From the NCBI RefSeq assembly GCF_018130465.1, contig NZ_JAFCKJ010000013.1, forward strand, positions 124,001 through 188,000: DNA of 64,000 nt. Direction: 5' to 3'. The DNA comes from Bradyrhizobium canariense. GTDB taxonomy: Bacteria; Pseudomonadota; Alphaproteobacteria; Rhizobiales; Xanthobacteraceae. Made by a program: the position numbers and the translations under genes. Below the pieces are notes generated by a model, which was not told the origin of the DNA, made no database searches, and was given only the letters and a program-made list of their open reading frames with translations. This document shows, one piece after another, positions 8,816 through 16,912 of this stretch (the stretch's first letter is position 1; the number at the start of each line of letters is the position of its first letter).

Positions 8816-9508
8816 CTATTGCTTTTGCAACAGCTTCAGCCGGCAGCGCAGCGCTTCGCGGATGTGCGCGCGCGCGAGGTGCTCTGCTTTGCCGCCGTCA
8901 CGAGCCGCGATGGCGTCGATGATGGCCCGGTGCTCGCCGTGGCTGGTCGAGGGGCGGCCCGATACGGTGAACGTGGTTGGACCGAGCAGGGCGATCCAGT
9001 CCTGCAATTCGCCTGATGCGTTGTCGAGATAGCGGTTGCGCGCGGCGCGGCCGATCGCCTCGTGAAACGCGCGATTCAGCCTTGCCATTTCTCCTGCCAT
9101 CTCGGCCGCGTCGGTCTCGGACGCTTCGACAAAAGCCTGCTCGATATCCCTGAGTGCATCGATCTCGGGCGCCGAGGCGTGCTCGGCGGCGAGCCGGGCG
9201 GCGGCGCCTTCCATGATCTCGCGCATGGCGTAGAGCTCGAGCACCTCTGATATGTCGAGGTTGCGCACGATCAGGCCGCGGCCGCCGGCAGGCTCGACGA
9301 AGCCACGCGCCGCGAGGCGGCCGAAGGCTTCGCGAACCGGCGTGCGGCTGACCTTCAGCCGCTGGGCGACCTCTTCCTCGCGCAGGCGGTCGCCGGCGCG
9401 GTAGCTGCCGGCCTGCAGCGCCTCGCAGAGGGAGCGGAACACGGCTTCGCCGAGCGCCACGCCGCCGCGCGCGATCGAGCCGCCTGCCTTTGTCGGGCGC
9501 CTTGCCAT
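8816..9508 (-). CDS. GntR-family regulator with FCD ligand domain
   Basis: A 230-residue repressor-type protein. Residues about 15-80 form the winged helix (LRAGD-type RAGDRLREEEVAQRLKVSRTPVREAFGRL). Residues 85-220 form an all-helical FCD domain with the metal/ligand-binding pattern (MREIMEGAAARLAAEHA, LNRAFHEAIGRAARN, HGEHRAIIDAI). Start at 9508 (MARRPTK) is chosen over the longer frame to 9709, which would run across the intergenic operator. It is divergent from tcuAB, with a perfect CTTTGTATACAAAG palindrome between them, so it probably controls tcuAB and itself. In enterobacteria tcu genes are controlled by a LysR protein instead, so this pairing differs. Confidence 0.88.
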   Translation of the reverse strand: MARRPTKAGGSIARGGVALGEAVFRSLCEALQAGSYRAGDRLREEEVAQRLKVSRTPVREAFGRLAARGFVEPAGGRGLIVRNLDISEVLELYAMREIMEGAAARLAAEHASAPEIDALRDIEQAFVEASETDAAEMAGEMARLNRAFHEAIGRAARNRYLDNASGELQDWIALLGPTTFTVSGRPSTSHGEHRAIIDAIAARDGGKAEHLARAHIREALRCRLKLLQKQ

Positions 9509-9576
9509 GCATCCTCGTGGGCTCGCCAGGCGCATCCTGCCCATGCAGCGATGGCGCTTGCCGGAGTTCTGTATAT

Positions 9577-9590
9577 CTTTGTATACAAAG
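9577..9590. promoter_or_regulatory. Probable GntR/FCD operator between the regulator and tcuA
   Basis: CTTTGTATACAAAG is a perfect 14-bp palindrome with the GTATAC core often bound by FCD-type GntR regulators. It lies 69 bp from the regulator start and 79 bp from the tcuA start, in the divergent promoter region. A half-similar GTATAT directly precedes it at 9571-9576. Confidence 0.7.
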
Positions 9591-9668
9591 GTGCGCAATG
9601 GCCAACCGGATTGACCGGGGCCGCCGGCGGGCAGAATGTCTCCAACTTCGTCGCATCGGGCAGACGGC

Positions 9669-11060
9669 ATGAGCAGCAAATACGATGTGCTGGTGATCGG
9701 CGGTGGCAACGCGGCGCTGTGTGCGGCGATCAGCGCGCGACGCGGTGGGGCGTCGGTGCTGGTGCTCGAAGGCGCGCCAAAATTCTATCGTGGCGGCAAC
9801 ACGCGCCACACACGCAACATGCGCTGTGCCCATGACGAGGCGACCGAAATCCTGACCGGCCCCTACACCGAGGAGGAGTTTTGGGAGGACCTCCTGCGTG
9901 TCACCGGCGGGCAGACCGACGAGGTGCTTGCCCGGCACATGATCCGCGAATCCAAGGATATTCTGAACTGGATCGTGGAGCAGGGCGTGCGCTGGCAACC
10001 CTCGCTCGGCGGCACGCTGAGCCTCGGTCGCACCAACTCCTTCTTTCTCGGCGGCGGCCGCGCGATGCTGAACGCACTTTATCTCACCGCTGAGAAGCTC
10101 GGCGTCGAAGTCGAATATGACGCCGAGGTCACCGACCTCGTGATCGAGGACGGCATGTTTCTCGCCGCCCGCCTCAAGCGGCCGATCAAGGGCGAAAACG
10201 AGATTCGCGCGACATCGCTGGTCGCCGCGGCCGGCGGATTCGAGGCCAACATCGAATGGCTGAAGCAATATTGGGGCGAGGCCGCCGACAATTTCCTGAT
10301 CCGCGGCACGCCCTATAACCGCGGTTCGATCCTGAAGATGCTGCTCGCCGGGGGCGTGCAGGAGGTCGGCGACCCCACGCAGTGCCATGCGGTCGCGATC
10401 GACGCCCGCGCGCCGAAATTCGACGGCGGCATTATCACGCGCCACGACTCCGTTGTGTTCGGCATCGTCGTCAACAAGAACGCGAAGCGCTTCTATGACG
10501 AGGGCGAGGACATCTGGCCGAAGCGCTACGCGATCTGGGGCCGGCTGGTTGCCGCGCAGCCCGACCAGATCGCCTACATCATCTTTGACTCGACCGTGGT
10601 CACCAGCTTCATGCCGACGCTGTTTCAACCGATTGCCGGGCAGACCGTGGCTGAGCTCGCCGGCAAGCTCGAGCTCGATCCGGCCGCACTGGAAAAGACC
10701 ATCACCGAGTTCAACGCTGCCGTGCAGCCCGGCACCTTCGACCACACCATTCTGGACGACTGCCGCACCGAAGGCATCACGCCGCAGAAGACGCATTGGG
10801 CGCGGCGGATCGAGACGCCGCCCTATCTCGCCTATCCGGTGCGGCCCGGCATCACCTTCACCTATCTCGGCACGCGCGTGACCAGGGAAGCGCGGATGCT
10901 GATGGCTGACGGCAAGCTGTCGGCCAACATGTTCGCGGCCGGCGAGATCATGGCCGGCAACGTGCTCGGCAAGGGCTATGCCGCCGGAATGGGCATGACC
11001 ATCGGCAGCGTGTTCGGGCGGATCGCAGGACGGGAAGCGGCGAAACATGCACGGAACTAG
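9669..11060 (+). CDS. tcuA: FAD-dependent tricarballylate dehydrogenase TcuA
   Basis: A 463-residue flavoprotein of the fumarate reductase/succinate dehydrogenase fold. It begins with the dinucleotide-binding motif YDVLVIGGGNAALCAAISARRGG and contains GAPKFYRGGNTRHTRNMR and the C-terminal NMFAAGEIMAGNVLGKGYAAGMGMT FAD loop. TcuA oxidises tricarballylate to cis-aconitate. ATG 9669 sits immediately before the Rossmann motif. It overlaps tcuB by 14 bp, implying coupled translation. The CobZ protein of some alphaproteobacterial cobalamin pathways is a TcuA-TcuB fusion, but here the genes are separate and no cobalamin gene is near, so TcuA is preferred. Confidence 0.86.
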   Translation: MSSKYDVLVIGGGNAALCAAISARRGGASVLVLEGAPKFYRGGNTRHTRNMRCAHDEATEILTGPYTEEEFWEDLLRVTGGQTDEVLARHMIRESKDILNWIVEQGVRWQPSLGGTLSLGRTNSFFLGGGRAMLNALYLTAEKLGVEVEYDAEVTDLVIEDGMFLAARLKRPIKGENEIRATSLVAAAGGFEANIEWLKQYWGEAADNFLIRGTPYNRGSILKMLLAGGVQEVGDPTQCHAVAIDARAPKFDGGIITRHDSVVFGIVVNKNAKRFYDEGEDIWPKRYAIWGRLVAAQPDQIAYIIFDSTVVTSFMPTLFQPIAGQTVAELAGKLELDPAALEKTITEFNAAVQPGTFDHTILDDCRTEGITPQKTHWARRIETPPYLAYPVRPGITFTYLGTRVTREARMLMADGKLSANMFAAGEIMAGNVLGKGYAAGMGMTIGSVFGRIAGREAAKHARN

Positions 11061-12153
11061 GATTCTCGATGAGGCCGATCGGCTGATGACGGTCTGCAAT
11101 TCCTGCCGCTACTGCGAGGGTCTTTGCGCGGTATTTCCCGCCATGGAGATGCGCCGCGCCTTCTCCGACGGCGACCTCAATTATCTCGCCAATCTCTGCC
11201 ATGGCTGCGGTGCCTGCTACGTCGACTGTCAGTTCTCGCCGCCGCACGAATTCAACGTCAACGTCCCGCAGACGCTGGCGATCGTGCGCGCGGAATCCTA
11301 CGCGGCCTATGCCTGGCCGCAGGCGCTGTCCGGCGCCTTTGCGCGCAACGGTCTCGTCATCAGCATCGTCGCCGCGCTCAGCATGGCCGCCTTCATCCTC
11401 GGCTTTGCCGCCCTGAACGACCGCAGCGTGCTGTTCGGCGTGCACACCGGCCCCGGCGCGTTCTACAGATTGATGCCGCACAATGCGATGGCCGCATTAT
11501 TCAGCGCGGCGTTCCTCTATGCGATCCTCGCGCTGGTCATGAGCGTGCGTGCCTTCTGGCGGGATATCGGCCCGCCGATCGGCGGCCGTGCGGACGGAGG
11601 CTCCATCTTTCAGGCGATGCGCGACGCCGGCGAGCTGCGCTATCTCCACGGGGGCGGCGTCGGCTGCTACAATGAGGATGACAAGCCGACCGACCGGCGC
11701 AAGCTTTTCCATCACCTGACTTTCTACGGCTTCCTGCTCTGCTTCGCCGCGACGTCGGTGGCCACGCTTTATCACTATTTGCTTGGCCGCGAGGCGCCGT
11801 ATCCGTGGTGGGATTTGCCCGTGGTGCTCGGGACGCTTGGCGGCGTCGGTCTCATTGTTGGGCCGGTCGGCCTGTTCGCGGCCAAGATGCGGCGCGATCC
11901 GGCGTTGCTCGACGAGCAGCGCTACGGCATGGATGTTGGCTTCATCGCCATGTTGTTCCTCACCGGCTTCACCGGCATGCTGCTTCTGATTCTGCGCGAG
12001 ACTGCAGTCATGGGGCCGCTGCTGGCACTGCATTTGGGTGCAGTGTTCGCGCTGTTCATGACCATGCCCTACGGCAAGTTCGTGCACGGTATCTATCGCT
12101 TTGCGTCGCTGGTGCGCTATGCGCAGGAGCGCCGCAGCGAAGCCGGCTCTTGA
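11047..12153 (+). CDS. tcuB: TcuB: 4Fe-4S / membrane cytochrome partner of TcuA
   Basis: A 368-residue membrane protein expected to reoxidise the TcuA flavin and feed electrons to the quinone pool. The N-terminus has two ferredoxin-like cluster motifs (CNSCRYCEGLC and CHGCGACYVDC). The rest carries about six hydrophobic helices with conserved histidines (KLFHHLTFYGF, ALHLGAVFALF) suited to haem or quinone binding. ATG 11047 lies within the end of tcuA. The 3' end overlaps the opposite-strand hydrolase gene by 37 bp. No dedicated transporter (tcuC) follows, so uptake must be encoded elsewhere. Confidence 0.86.
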   Translation: MHGTRILDEADRLMTVCNSCRYCEGLCAVFPAMEMRRAFSDGDLNYLANLCHGCGACYVDCQFSPPHEFNVNVPQTLAIVRAESYAAYAWPQALSGAFARNGLVISIVAALSMAAFILGFAALNDRSVLFGVHTGPGAFYRLMPHNAMAALFSAAFLYAILALVMSVRAFWRDIGPPIGGRADGGSIFQAMRDAGELRYLHGGGVGCYNEDDKPTDRRKLFHHLTFYGFLLCFAATSVATLYHYLLGREAPYPWWDLPVVLGTLGGVGLIVGPVGLFAAKMRRDPALLDEQRYGMDVGFIAMLFLTGFTGMLLLILRETAVMGPLLALHLGAVFALFMTMPYGKFVHGIYRFASLVRYAQERRSEAGS

Positions 12154-12824
12154 GATTCAGACAGTCGGAAGCGGCCGTCGCGCAGGAAAGCGATCGTCTG
12201 CTCGATCGCTACGGCGTGGCGGGGAAGTCCGGTATGGGACGCCTTCACGACAATATGGTCGGCCATGCCGGCCAGCATCGCGCTTTGCACCGAGACCCGT
12301 CCGTCATTCGGCTTTGGCAGAAAGAAGAGGCCGGCGACGGGATCGATGAAGCGATTTCCTGCGATCACGCCGACGGGATAGTCGACGGTGGGCAGGGCGT
12401 TCGGTCGGGTCGCAGTCGTGAGCTCGAGCCCGGCGGGCCCGTAGAATGCGCGGTAGAGCCGGGATCCGCTCAGGAGATCGGCGACCTCGCTGCCGCTGTT
12501 CGGCGTGCCCAACATCACGATGCGGCCAAGCCGGGCCGGCCGGTACCTTGCGATATAGGCGCGCGTCACAAGACCACCCATCGAATGGGCGACGAAGTGG
12601 AGCGGCGCGTCACGCTCGGCGAAGCGGCCGATCGCCGGGTGGATATCGTCCGCGAGCGCTACGATCGGCTTGCTGCGGCTGGCATAATCGACGTTGAGGG
12701 TCGCGAAACCGCTAGTCTGAAGCGCCCGTTGCAGCCTGGTCAGGGATGCCGAGGTGCGCGCGATGCCGTGAAGCAGAACCACTCCCGGGCATCGCGCGTC
12801 GCTTTTTAGGGGCGGCTCGTGCAT
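12117..12824 (-). CDS. Alpha/beta-hydrolase (PGAP1/lipase-like)
   Basis: A 235-residue alpha/beta hydrolase. The oxyanion-hole region is GVVLLHGIARTSASL, the nucleophile elbow is HFVAHSMGGLVTR (GxSxG, Ser at the centre), and LGTPNSGSEVADLL follows, as in triacylglycerol lipase/PGAP1-like esterases. The catalytic His is likely in VVKASHTGLP near the C-terminus. There is no signal peptide. ATG 12824 is chosen because it directly precedes the fold; the longer frame runs antisense over the aas gene. The start is 5 bp behind the aas stop, so both are probably one transcript, suggesting lipid-linked function. Substrate unknown. The last 37 bp overlap tcuB on the other strand. Confidence 0.82.
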   Translation of the reverse strand: MHEPPLKSDARCPGVVLLHGIARTSASLTRLQRALQTSGFATLNVDYASRSKPIVALADDIHPAIGRFAERDAPLHFVAHSMGGLVTRAYIARYRPARLGRIVMLGTPNSGSEVADLLSGSRLYRAFYGPAGLELTTATRPNALPTVDYPVGVIAGNRFIDPVAGLFFLPKPNDGRVSVQSAMLAGMADHIVVKASHTGLPRHAVAIEQTIAFLRDGRFRLSESQEPASLRRSCA

Positions 12825-12829
12825 CTCTC

Positions 12830-15800
12830 TTATGCCACCTCGCGCTCCGGCGCGGACGCCTGCTCGCGGGCCATCGTCGTTGCGGTGACGTAGTCGGTCT
12901 TGCCGGTGCCGAGCAGTGGCACCTTGTCCACCACCATGATCGCCGCGGGAACGGTCAGCTCGGACGCGCCGATCGCCTTTGCCTGGCCCTGCATCGCACT
13001 GCGCTCGGCACCCTTCTCCGTCGTCAGCAGCACGATGCGCTCGCCCTTGCGCGGGTCCGGGATCGACACGGCGACCGATGCGGCCTGTGGCCACAGGGTC
13101 GTCGCAATGTTCTCGACCGCCGACAGCGAGACCATCTCGCCGGCGATCTTGGCAAAGCGCTTGGCGCGGCCCTTGATGGTGATGAAGCCGGCCGCGTCGA
13201 TCGCGACGATGTCGCCGGTGTCGTGCCAGCCTTCGGCGAGCAGTTCGAGCACGCCGGGATTCTCGGCCCTGAGATAGCCGAGCATGACGTTCGGTCCGCG
13301 CACCGAGAGGCGTCCGCCTTCCTCGATGCCGGGGACCGGGTCGAGGCGGCTTTCCATCAGCGGCGAGAGGCGGCCGACCGTGCCGGGACGATTGGCCATC
13401 GGCGTGTTCATCGCCAGCACCGGCGCGGTCTCGGTGACGCCATAGCCCTCGAGGATGCGGATGCCGTAACGCTCCATGAAGACCTGCCGGGTGCGATCCT
13501 TGACCGCCTCGGCGCCGGCGATCACCAGGCGCAGCGTACGGAAGTCGTAGGCATGCGCCGAGCGCGCGTAGCCGGAGAGGAACGTGTCGGTGCCGAACAG
13601 GATCGTGGCGCCGGTCTGGTAGATCAGCTCAGGCACGATCCGGTAGTGCAGCGGCGAGGGGTACATGTAGATCGGAATGCCCGCGAGCAGCGGCATCATC
13701 ATTCCGCCGGTCAACCCGAAGGAGTGGAACACCGGCAGCACGTTGAACACCTTGTCATTGGCGTTGGCATCGACCCGCGCCAGCGCCTGTGCAGCGTTCG
13801 CAAGGATATTGCGGTGGGACAGCACGACGCCCTTGGGCGTGCCTTCCGACCCCGACGTGAACAGCACGACGGCCGGATCGTTGGCCTGGCGGGCGACACG
13901 CGGCGTGGTGCCGGCGAGCAGGCCCTTGATCTTGTCGGCCGTGCCGATCGAAGCACGGACGTCCTCGAGATAGACCACCCGGGCCTCCGCGGAGATCGCC
14001 GCCATCAGCTTGTCGAGCTTGCCCTTTTCGATGAAGGCCTTCGACGTCAGCACGGTCTTGACCTGCGCAGCCTTCATGGCGGCGAGGACGTTGACCGGGC
14101 CGGCCGAGAAGTTGAGCATCGCCGGCACCCGGCCGATGTTTTGCAACGCCATGAAGACGACGGCGACGCCTGCGGAATTCGGCAGCAGCACGCCGACATT
14201 CTCACCGACGGCGATGCCGTTCTCCAGCTTCCGGCTCAAGACCTGCGCGCCCAGGATCAGCTTGCGATAGGTCAGCTTGGTGCCGAGCGCGTCCTCGACG
14301 ATGACCTTGCCGGTGTCGCGGTCGCGATAGGCGTGTCCGAGCGCCTCGAAGAGGGTGTGATCGAGCATGGCGTTCTTCACCATGGCGTCAATCATCACGT
14401 CCTGAAGTGCTGCGCCCGCGGCGTTGCGGCGCGTCTTGCCCTTCAGCGACGGATCGACCGGAAGCTTGACCGGCGGCAGGATGGTGACCGTCACCCGCGG
14501 AAACCACGAGCGCTTGACCTGGCTGCTGTTGAGATAGCTGAGATGCGAGCGCTGGGCGCCCTCGATGCGAACGGGTACGACCACGGCGTCGGCCTTGTCC
14601 GCGATCATCGCGGTGCCGTCATAGACCTTCATCAGCGAGCCGGAGACGGTGATGCGTCCCTCCGGGAAGATCACCACCGGCTCTCCGGCGGCGACGAGTT
14701 TGATCAGGTCGCGCGCGGCCAGCGGCTTGGTGGGGTCCATGGTGTAGTGCTTGACCACCCGCAGGAACGGCTTGGCCCACCAGGCCTTGGCGATGCCGGT
14801 ATCGACCGCGAAGCTCGCGTCGATCGGCAGCACGGCGTGCAGCAGCGGGCCGTCGATCAGGCTGACATGGTTGGGCGCGATCAGCATGCGCGTGCCGGCA
14901 GGCGGCAGGTTCTCCAGCCCGCGGACCTCGGTGCGGAACAGCGCGCGGAACAGCAGCCCGCCAAAGTCGCGCACGCCTTCCTTGCCCCACTTCGTCAGCA
15001 CGAACCAGACTGCGCCGAAGCTGGCGACGCCGAGGCCGAGGAAGATCCAGCCGACGTGCAGCCCGCCGGCCTGCAGCAGCGCGACGAACAGCGAGCCGGC
15101 CACCATGAAGGCGGCCTGCAGCACGTTTCCGGCGGCGATGATGCGGGCGCGCTCGGAGGGGGCGGACCAGGCCTGGACGGCGGCGAAGGACGGAACGACG
15201 AACAGTCCGCCGCCGAATGCGAAGGCGACGAAGTCGACCAGCATGCGCAGGCCCGCGAACGAGGTCGCGAAGTCGGCGGGGGTGATCTCCTGGCCCTTGG
15301 CGGTCACGCCGATCGCCCAGGCGAGGTCGATGCCGGCAAACCCCATCATGATGGCGCCGATCGGCACCAGCGCGAGGTTCGGGCGAACGTGGCTCAGATT
15401 CGCTGCGAACAGCGAGCCGATGGCAATGCCGATCGCGAAGATCGCGAGACACAACGTCACCACGCCCTCAGTGCCACCGATAACGTCCTTGACCAGCGCC
15501 GGCAGCAGCGAGAGCACGATGGCGCCAACCAGCCAGAACCAGGAGACGATCACGGTGCCGTCCCATAGCCGGTGGTCGGCGTGCAGCGTCTTCAACAGGC
15601 CGAGCGTCGATGTCCAGGGATTGGCGTTGACCGGCAGATCGGGTGCAGACGGCGTGGTGGCGGGAATGCGCGAGGCGAAGGCCCAGGACAGCAGGGCCAG
15701 CACGACCACGGCCGATGCGACCCAGCCCATATGCGCGGAGCCGGCCACGAACTGGCCGCCGGCGACGGTGCCGAGCAGGATGGCCATGAAGGTCGCGCCT

Positions 15801-16234
15801 TCGACCAGCGCGTTGCCGGTCGCGAGCTCGCCGAGCTCGAGCTGGTCCGGCAGCATCGCGTATTTCACGGGACCGAACAGCGCGGCGATGACGCCGAACA
15901 GTGCGAGCGCTGCGAACAGCAGCGGCACCGAGTGCAGGAAGAAGCCGGCCGCGGCAAAGCCCGCGGCGAAGATCTCGGCGAATTTGAGCCGCCTCGCGAC
16001 GACGGATTTGACGTACTTGTCGGCGAGCTGGCCGCCGAGGCCGGACAGGATGAAATAGGGGAAGATGAAGACGGCGCCTGCGACCGTCACCAGCGCATCT
16101 CCGTGGCCGGTCGCGGCACTGTAAAGCAGGATGATGACGAGCGCGTTCTTGAGCACGTTGTCGTTCAGCGCCGAGAAGAATTGCGCCCAGAACAGCGGCG
16201 CGAAGCGGCGTGACGACATCAAATCCCTGATCAT
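12830..16234 (-). CDS. aas: Acyl-[ACP]--phospholipid O-acyltransferase fusion (LplT-PlsC-Aas)
   Basis: An 1134-residue three-part protein. Residues about 1-420 are an MFS/LplT-like lysophospholipid flippase (FWAQFFSALNDNVLKNALV). Residues about 440-620 are a PlsC acyltransferase with the HX4D motif NHVSLIDGP near 455 and FPEGRITVSG. Residues about 650-1130 are an AMP-forming acyl-ACP synthetase with VVLFTSGSEGTPKGVVLSHRN near 795 and LEGYGVTETAPV. Together these import lysophospholipid, activate fatty acid and reacylate at the inner membrane. E. coli splits LplT and Aas, while rhizobial genomes often fuse them. The start at 16234 gives the ALNDN transporter N-terminus. A hydrolase follows 5 bp downstream. 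Confidence 0.93.
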   Translation of the reverse strand: MIRDLMSSRRFAPLFWAQFFSALNDNVLKNALVIILLYSAATGHGDALVTVAGAVFIFPYFILSGLGGQLADKYVKSVVARRLKFAEIFAAGFAAAGFFLHSVPLLFAALALFGVIAALFGPVKYAMLPDQLELGELATGNALVEGATFMAILLGTVAGGQFVAGSAHMGWVASAVVVLALLSWAFASRIPATTPSAPDLPVNANPWTSTLGLLKTLHADHRLWDGTVIVSWFWLVGAIVLSLLPALVKDVIGGTEGVVTLCLAIFAIGIAIGSLFAANLSHVRPNLALVPIGAIMMGFAGIDLAWAIGVTAKGQEITPADFATSFAGLRMLVDFVAFAFGGGLFVVPSFAAVQAWSAPSERARIIAAGNVLQAAFMVAGSLFVALLQAGGLHVGWIFLGLGVASFGAVWFVLTKWGKEGVRDFGGLLFRALFRTEVRGLENLPPAGTRMLIAPNHVSLIDGPLLHAVLPIDASFAVDTGIAKAWWAKPFLRVVKHYTMDPTKPLAARDLIKLVAAGEPVVIFPEGRITVSGSLMKVYDGTAMIADKADAVVVPVRIEGAQRSHLSYLNSSQVKRSWFPRVTVTILPPVKLPVDPSLKGKTRRNAAGAALQDVMIDAMVKNAMLDHTLFEALGHAYRDRDTGKVIVEDALGTKLTYRKLILGAQVLSRKLENGIAVGENVGVLLPNSAGVAVVFMALQNIGRVPAMLNFSAGPVNVLAAMKAAQVKTVLTSKAFIEKGKLDKLMAAISAEARVVYLEDVRASIGTADKIKGLLAGTTPRVARQANDPAVVLFTSGSEGTPKGVVLSHRNILANAAQALARVDANANDKVFNVLPVFHSFGLTGGMMMPLLAGIPIYMYPSPLHYRIVPELIYQTGATILFGTDTFLSGYARSAHAYDFRTLRLVIAGAEAVKDRTRQVFMERYGIRILEGYGVTETAPVLAMNTPMANRPGTVGRLSPLMESRLDPVPGIEEGGRLSVRGPNVMLGYLRAENPGVLELLAEGWHDTGDIVAIDAAGFITIKGRAKRFAKIAGEMVSLSAVENIATTLWPQAASVAVSIPDPRKGERIVLLTTEKGAERSAMQGQAKAIGASELTVPAAIMVVDKVPLLGTGKTDYVTATTMAREQASAPEREVA

Positions 16235-16594
16235 GACTAGTCCTGTTTTGGAAAGGCTGCCTGAGGTTGATACATTGTCGGTTGGACGTCGGGACCAGAC
16301 GATATGCGACGGGCAATTGCGGGTGACGACGACCGGCCCGCTCTGCGCCTTTACCTTCCGATCCTGTTGGTCTCCGCTTGGTGTCGTTTGGTTCGCAAAT
16401 GGTTTGCTCGCGGCCCTGTCAAACTTCGGCAGGGAGGCCGCGTTGACCGGGATATCGCGCCGGGCGGTGAGGAAATGCTGAACCGCATCGTCGAAGGTCG
16501 CGGCATGGGCCTCGAATGGCGGGACATGGTAAGTCCTTCATTGCAACCTGATATTGCATTCGAGGCGACCACCGACGTGGCGGCTGCGCTCGCC
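16235..16594. other. Intergenic region upstream of aas, no confident gene
   Basis: About 360 bases. Both strands have open frames because of base composition, including a forward frame continuous with the TetR gene and a minus-strand frame starting near 16531 with a GAAGGA behind it. Their residue content (Ser/Arg/Pro-rich) shows no recognisable family, so I annotate no gene. The aas promoter must lie here. Confidence 0.4.
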
Positions 16595-16861
16595 TCAGGT
16601 GAGGTGGGCGAGGCGGCGAAAGGGCGAGAAGCGGCCGAGCAGGCTGAAGCGGCGGCCCTCATGACGGGCACGGTCGCGGTTGGCCCGCCACATCCGGAAG
16701 GTCGCGCGGCGCTCAGTCAGGACGCCCGCAATGTCGCAGGCATTTGCGATGCGATCGATCGGCCGCATCGCGAAGCGCAGGAGGGCGCGGCCAAGTCCGG
16801 TCACGAGAGCGGTGGCGTCGTCGACGAAGGTGGAAGCGATATCAACAGCGAGGGTTTGCAT
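16595..16861 (-). CDS. Hypothetical 88-residue protein divergent from TetR gene
   Basis: A short reading frame beginning MQTLAVDIASTFVDDATALV with a good Shine-Dalgarno GGAGA 8 bases before its ATG. It starts 22 bp from a perfect TetR-type palindrome. The first half is amphipathic/hydrophobic, and the C-terminus is Arg-rich (RATFRMWRANRDRARHEGRR). No family is recognised. Support is the SD, the divergent layout and the shared operator; against it, the forward frame is also open here. The longer frame to 16972 would overlap the TetR coding region and is not preferred. Confidence 0.4.
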   Translation of the reverse strand: MQTLAVDIASTFVDDATALVTGLGRALLRFAMRPIDRIANACDIAGVLTERRATFRMWRANRDRARHEGRRFSLLGRFSPFRRLAHLT

Positions 16862-16882
16862 TTTGCAGGTCTCCGGGTTAAC

Positions 16883-16897
16883 TTGAACATTGTTCAA
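16883..16897. promoter_or_regulatory. TetR-type operator 1
   Basis: TTGAACA-T-TGTTCAA is a perfect inverted repeat with 7-bp arms and one central base. It ends exactly one base before the possible ATG at 16898 and lies between the TetR gene and the divergent small ORF. A second copy is centred 30 bp downstream. Confidence 0.75.
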
Positions 16898-16912
16898 ATG
16901 AGTATCCTGAAA

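Noticed and set aside
12746-15568. 940-codon open frame on the plus strand, opposite aas
   Set aside because: It is antisense to a fully recognisable three-domain protein. Its composition is Arg/His/Asp/Gln-rich, as expected of a shadow frame in high-GC DNA.
16304-16912. Long N-terminal extension of the TetR protein
   Set aside because: The frame is open but unlike any domain, crosses the operator and conflicts with the usual 200-residue length.
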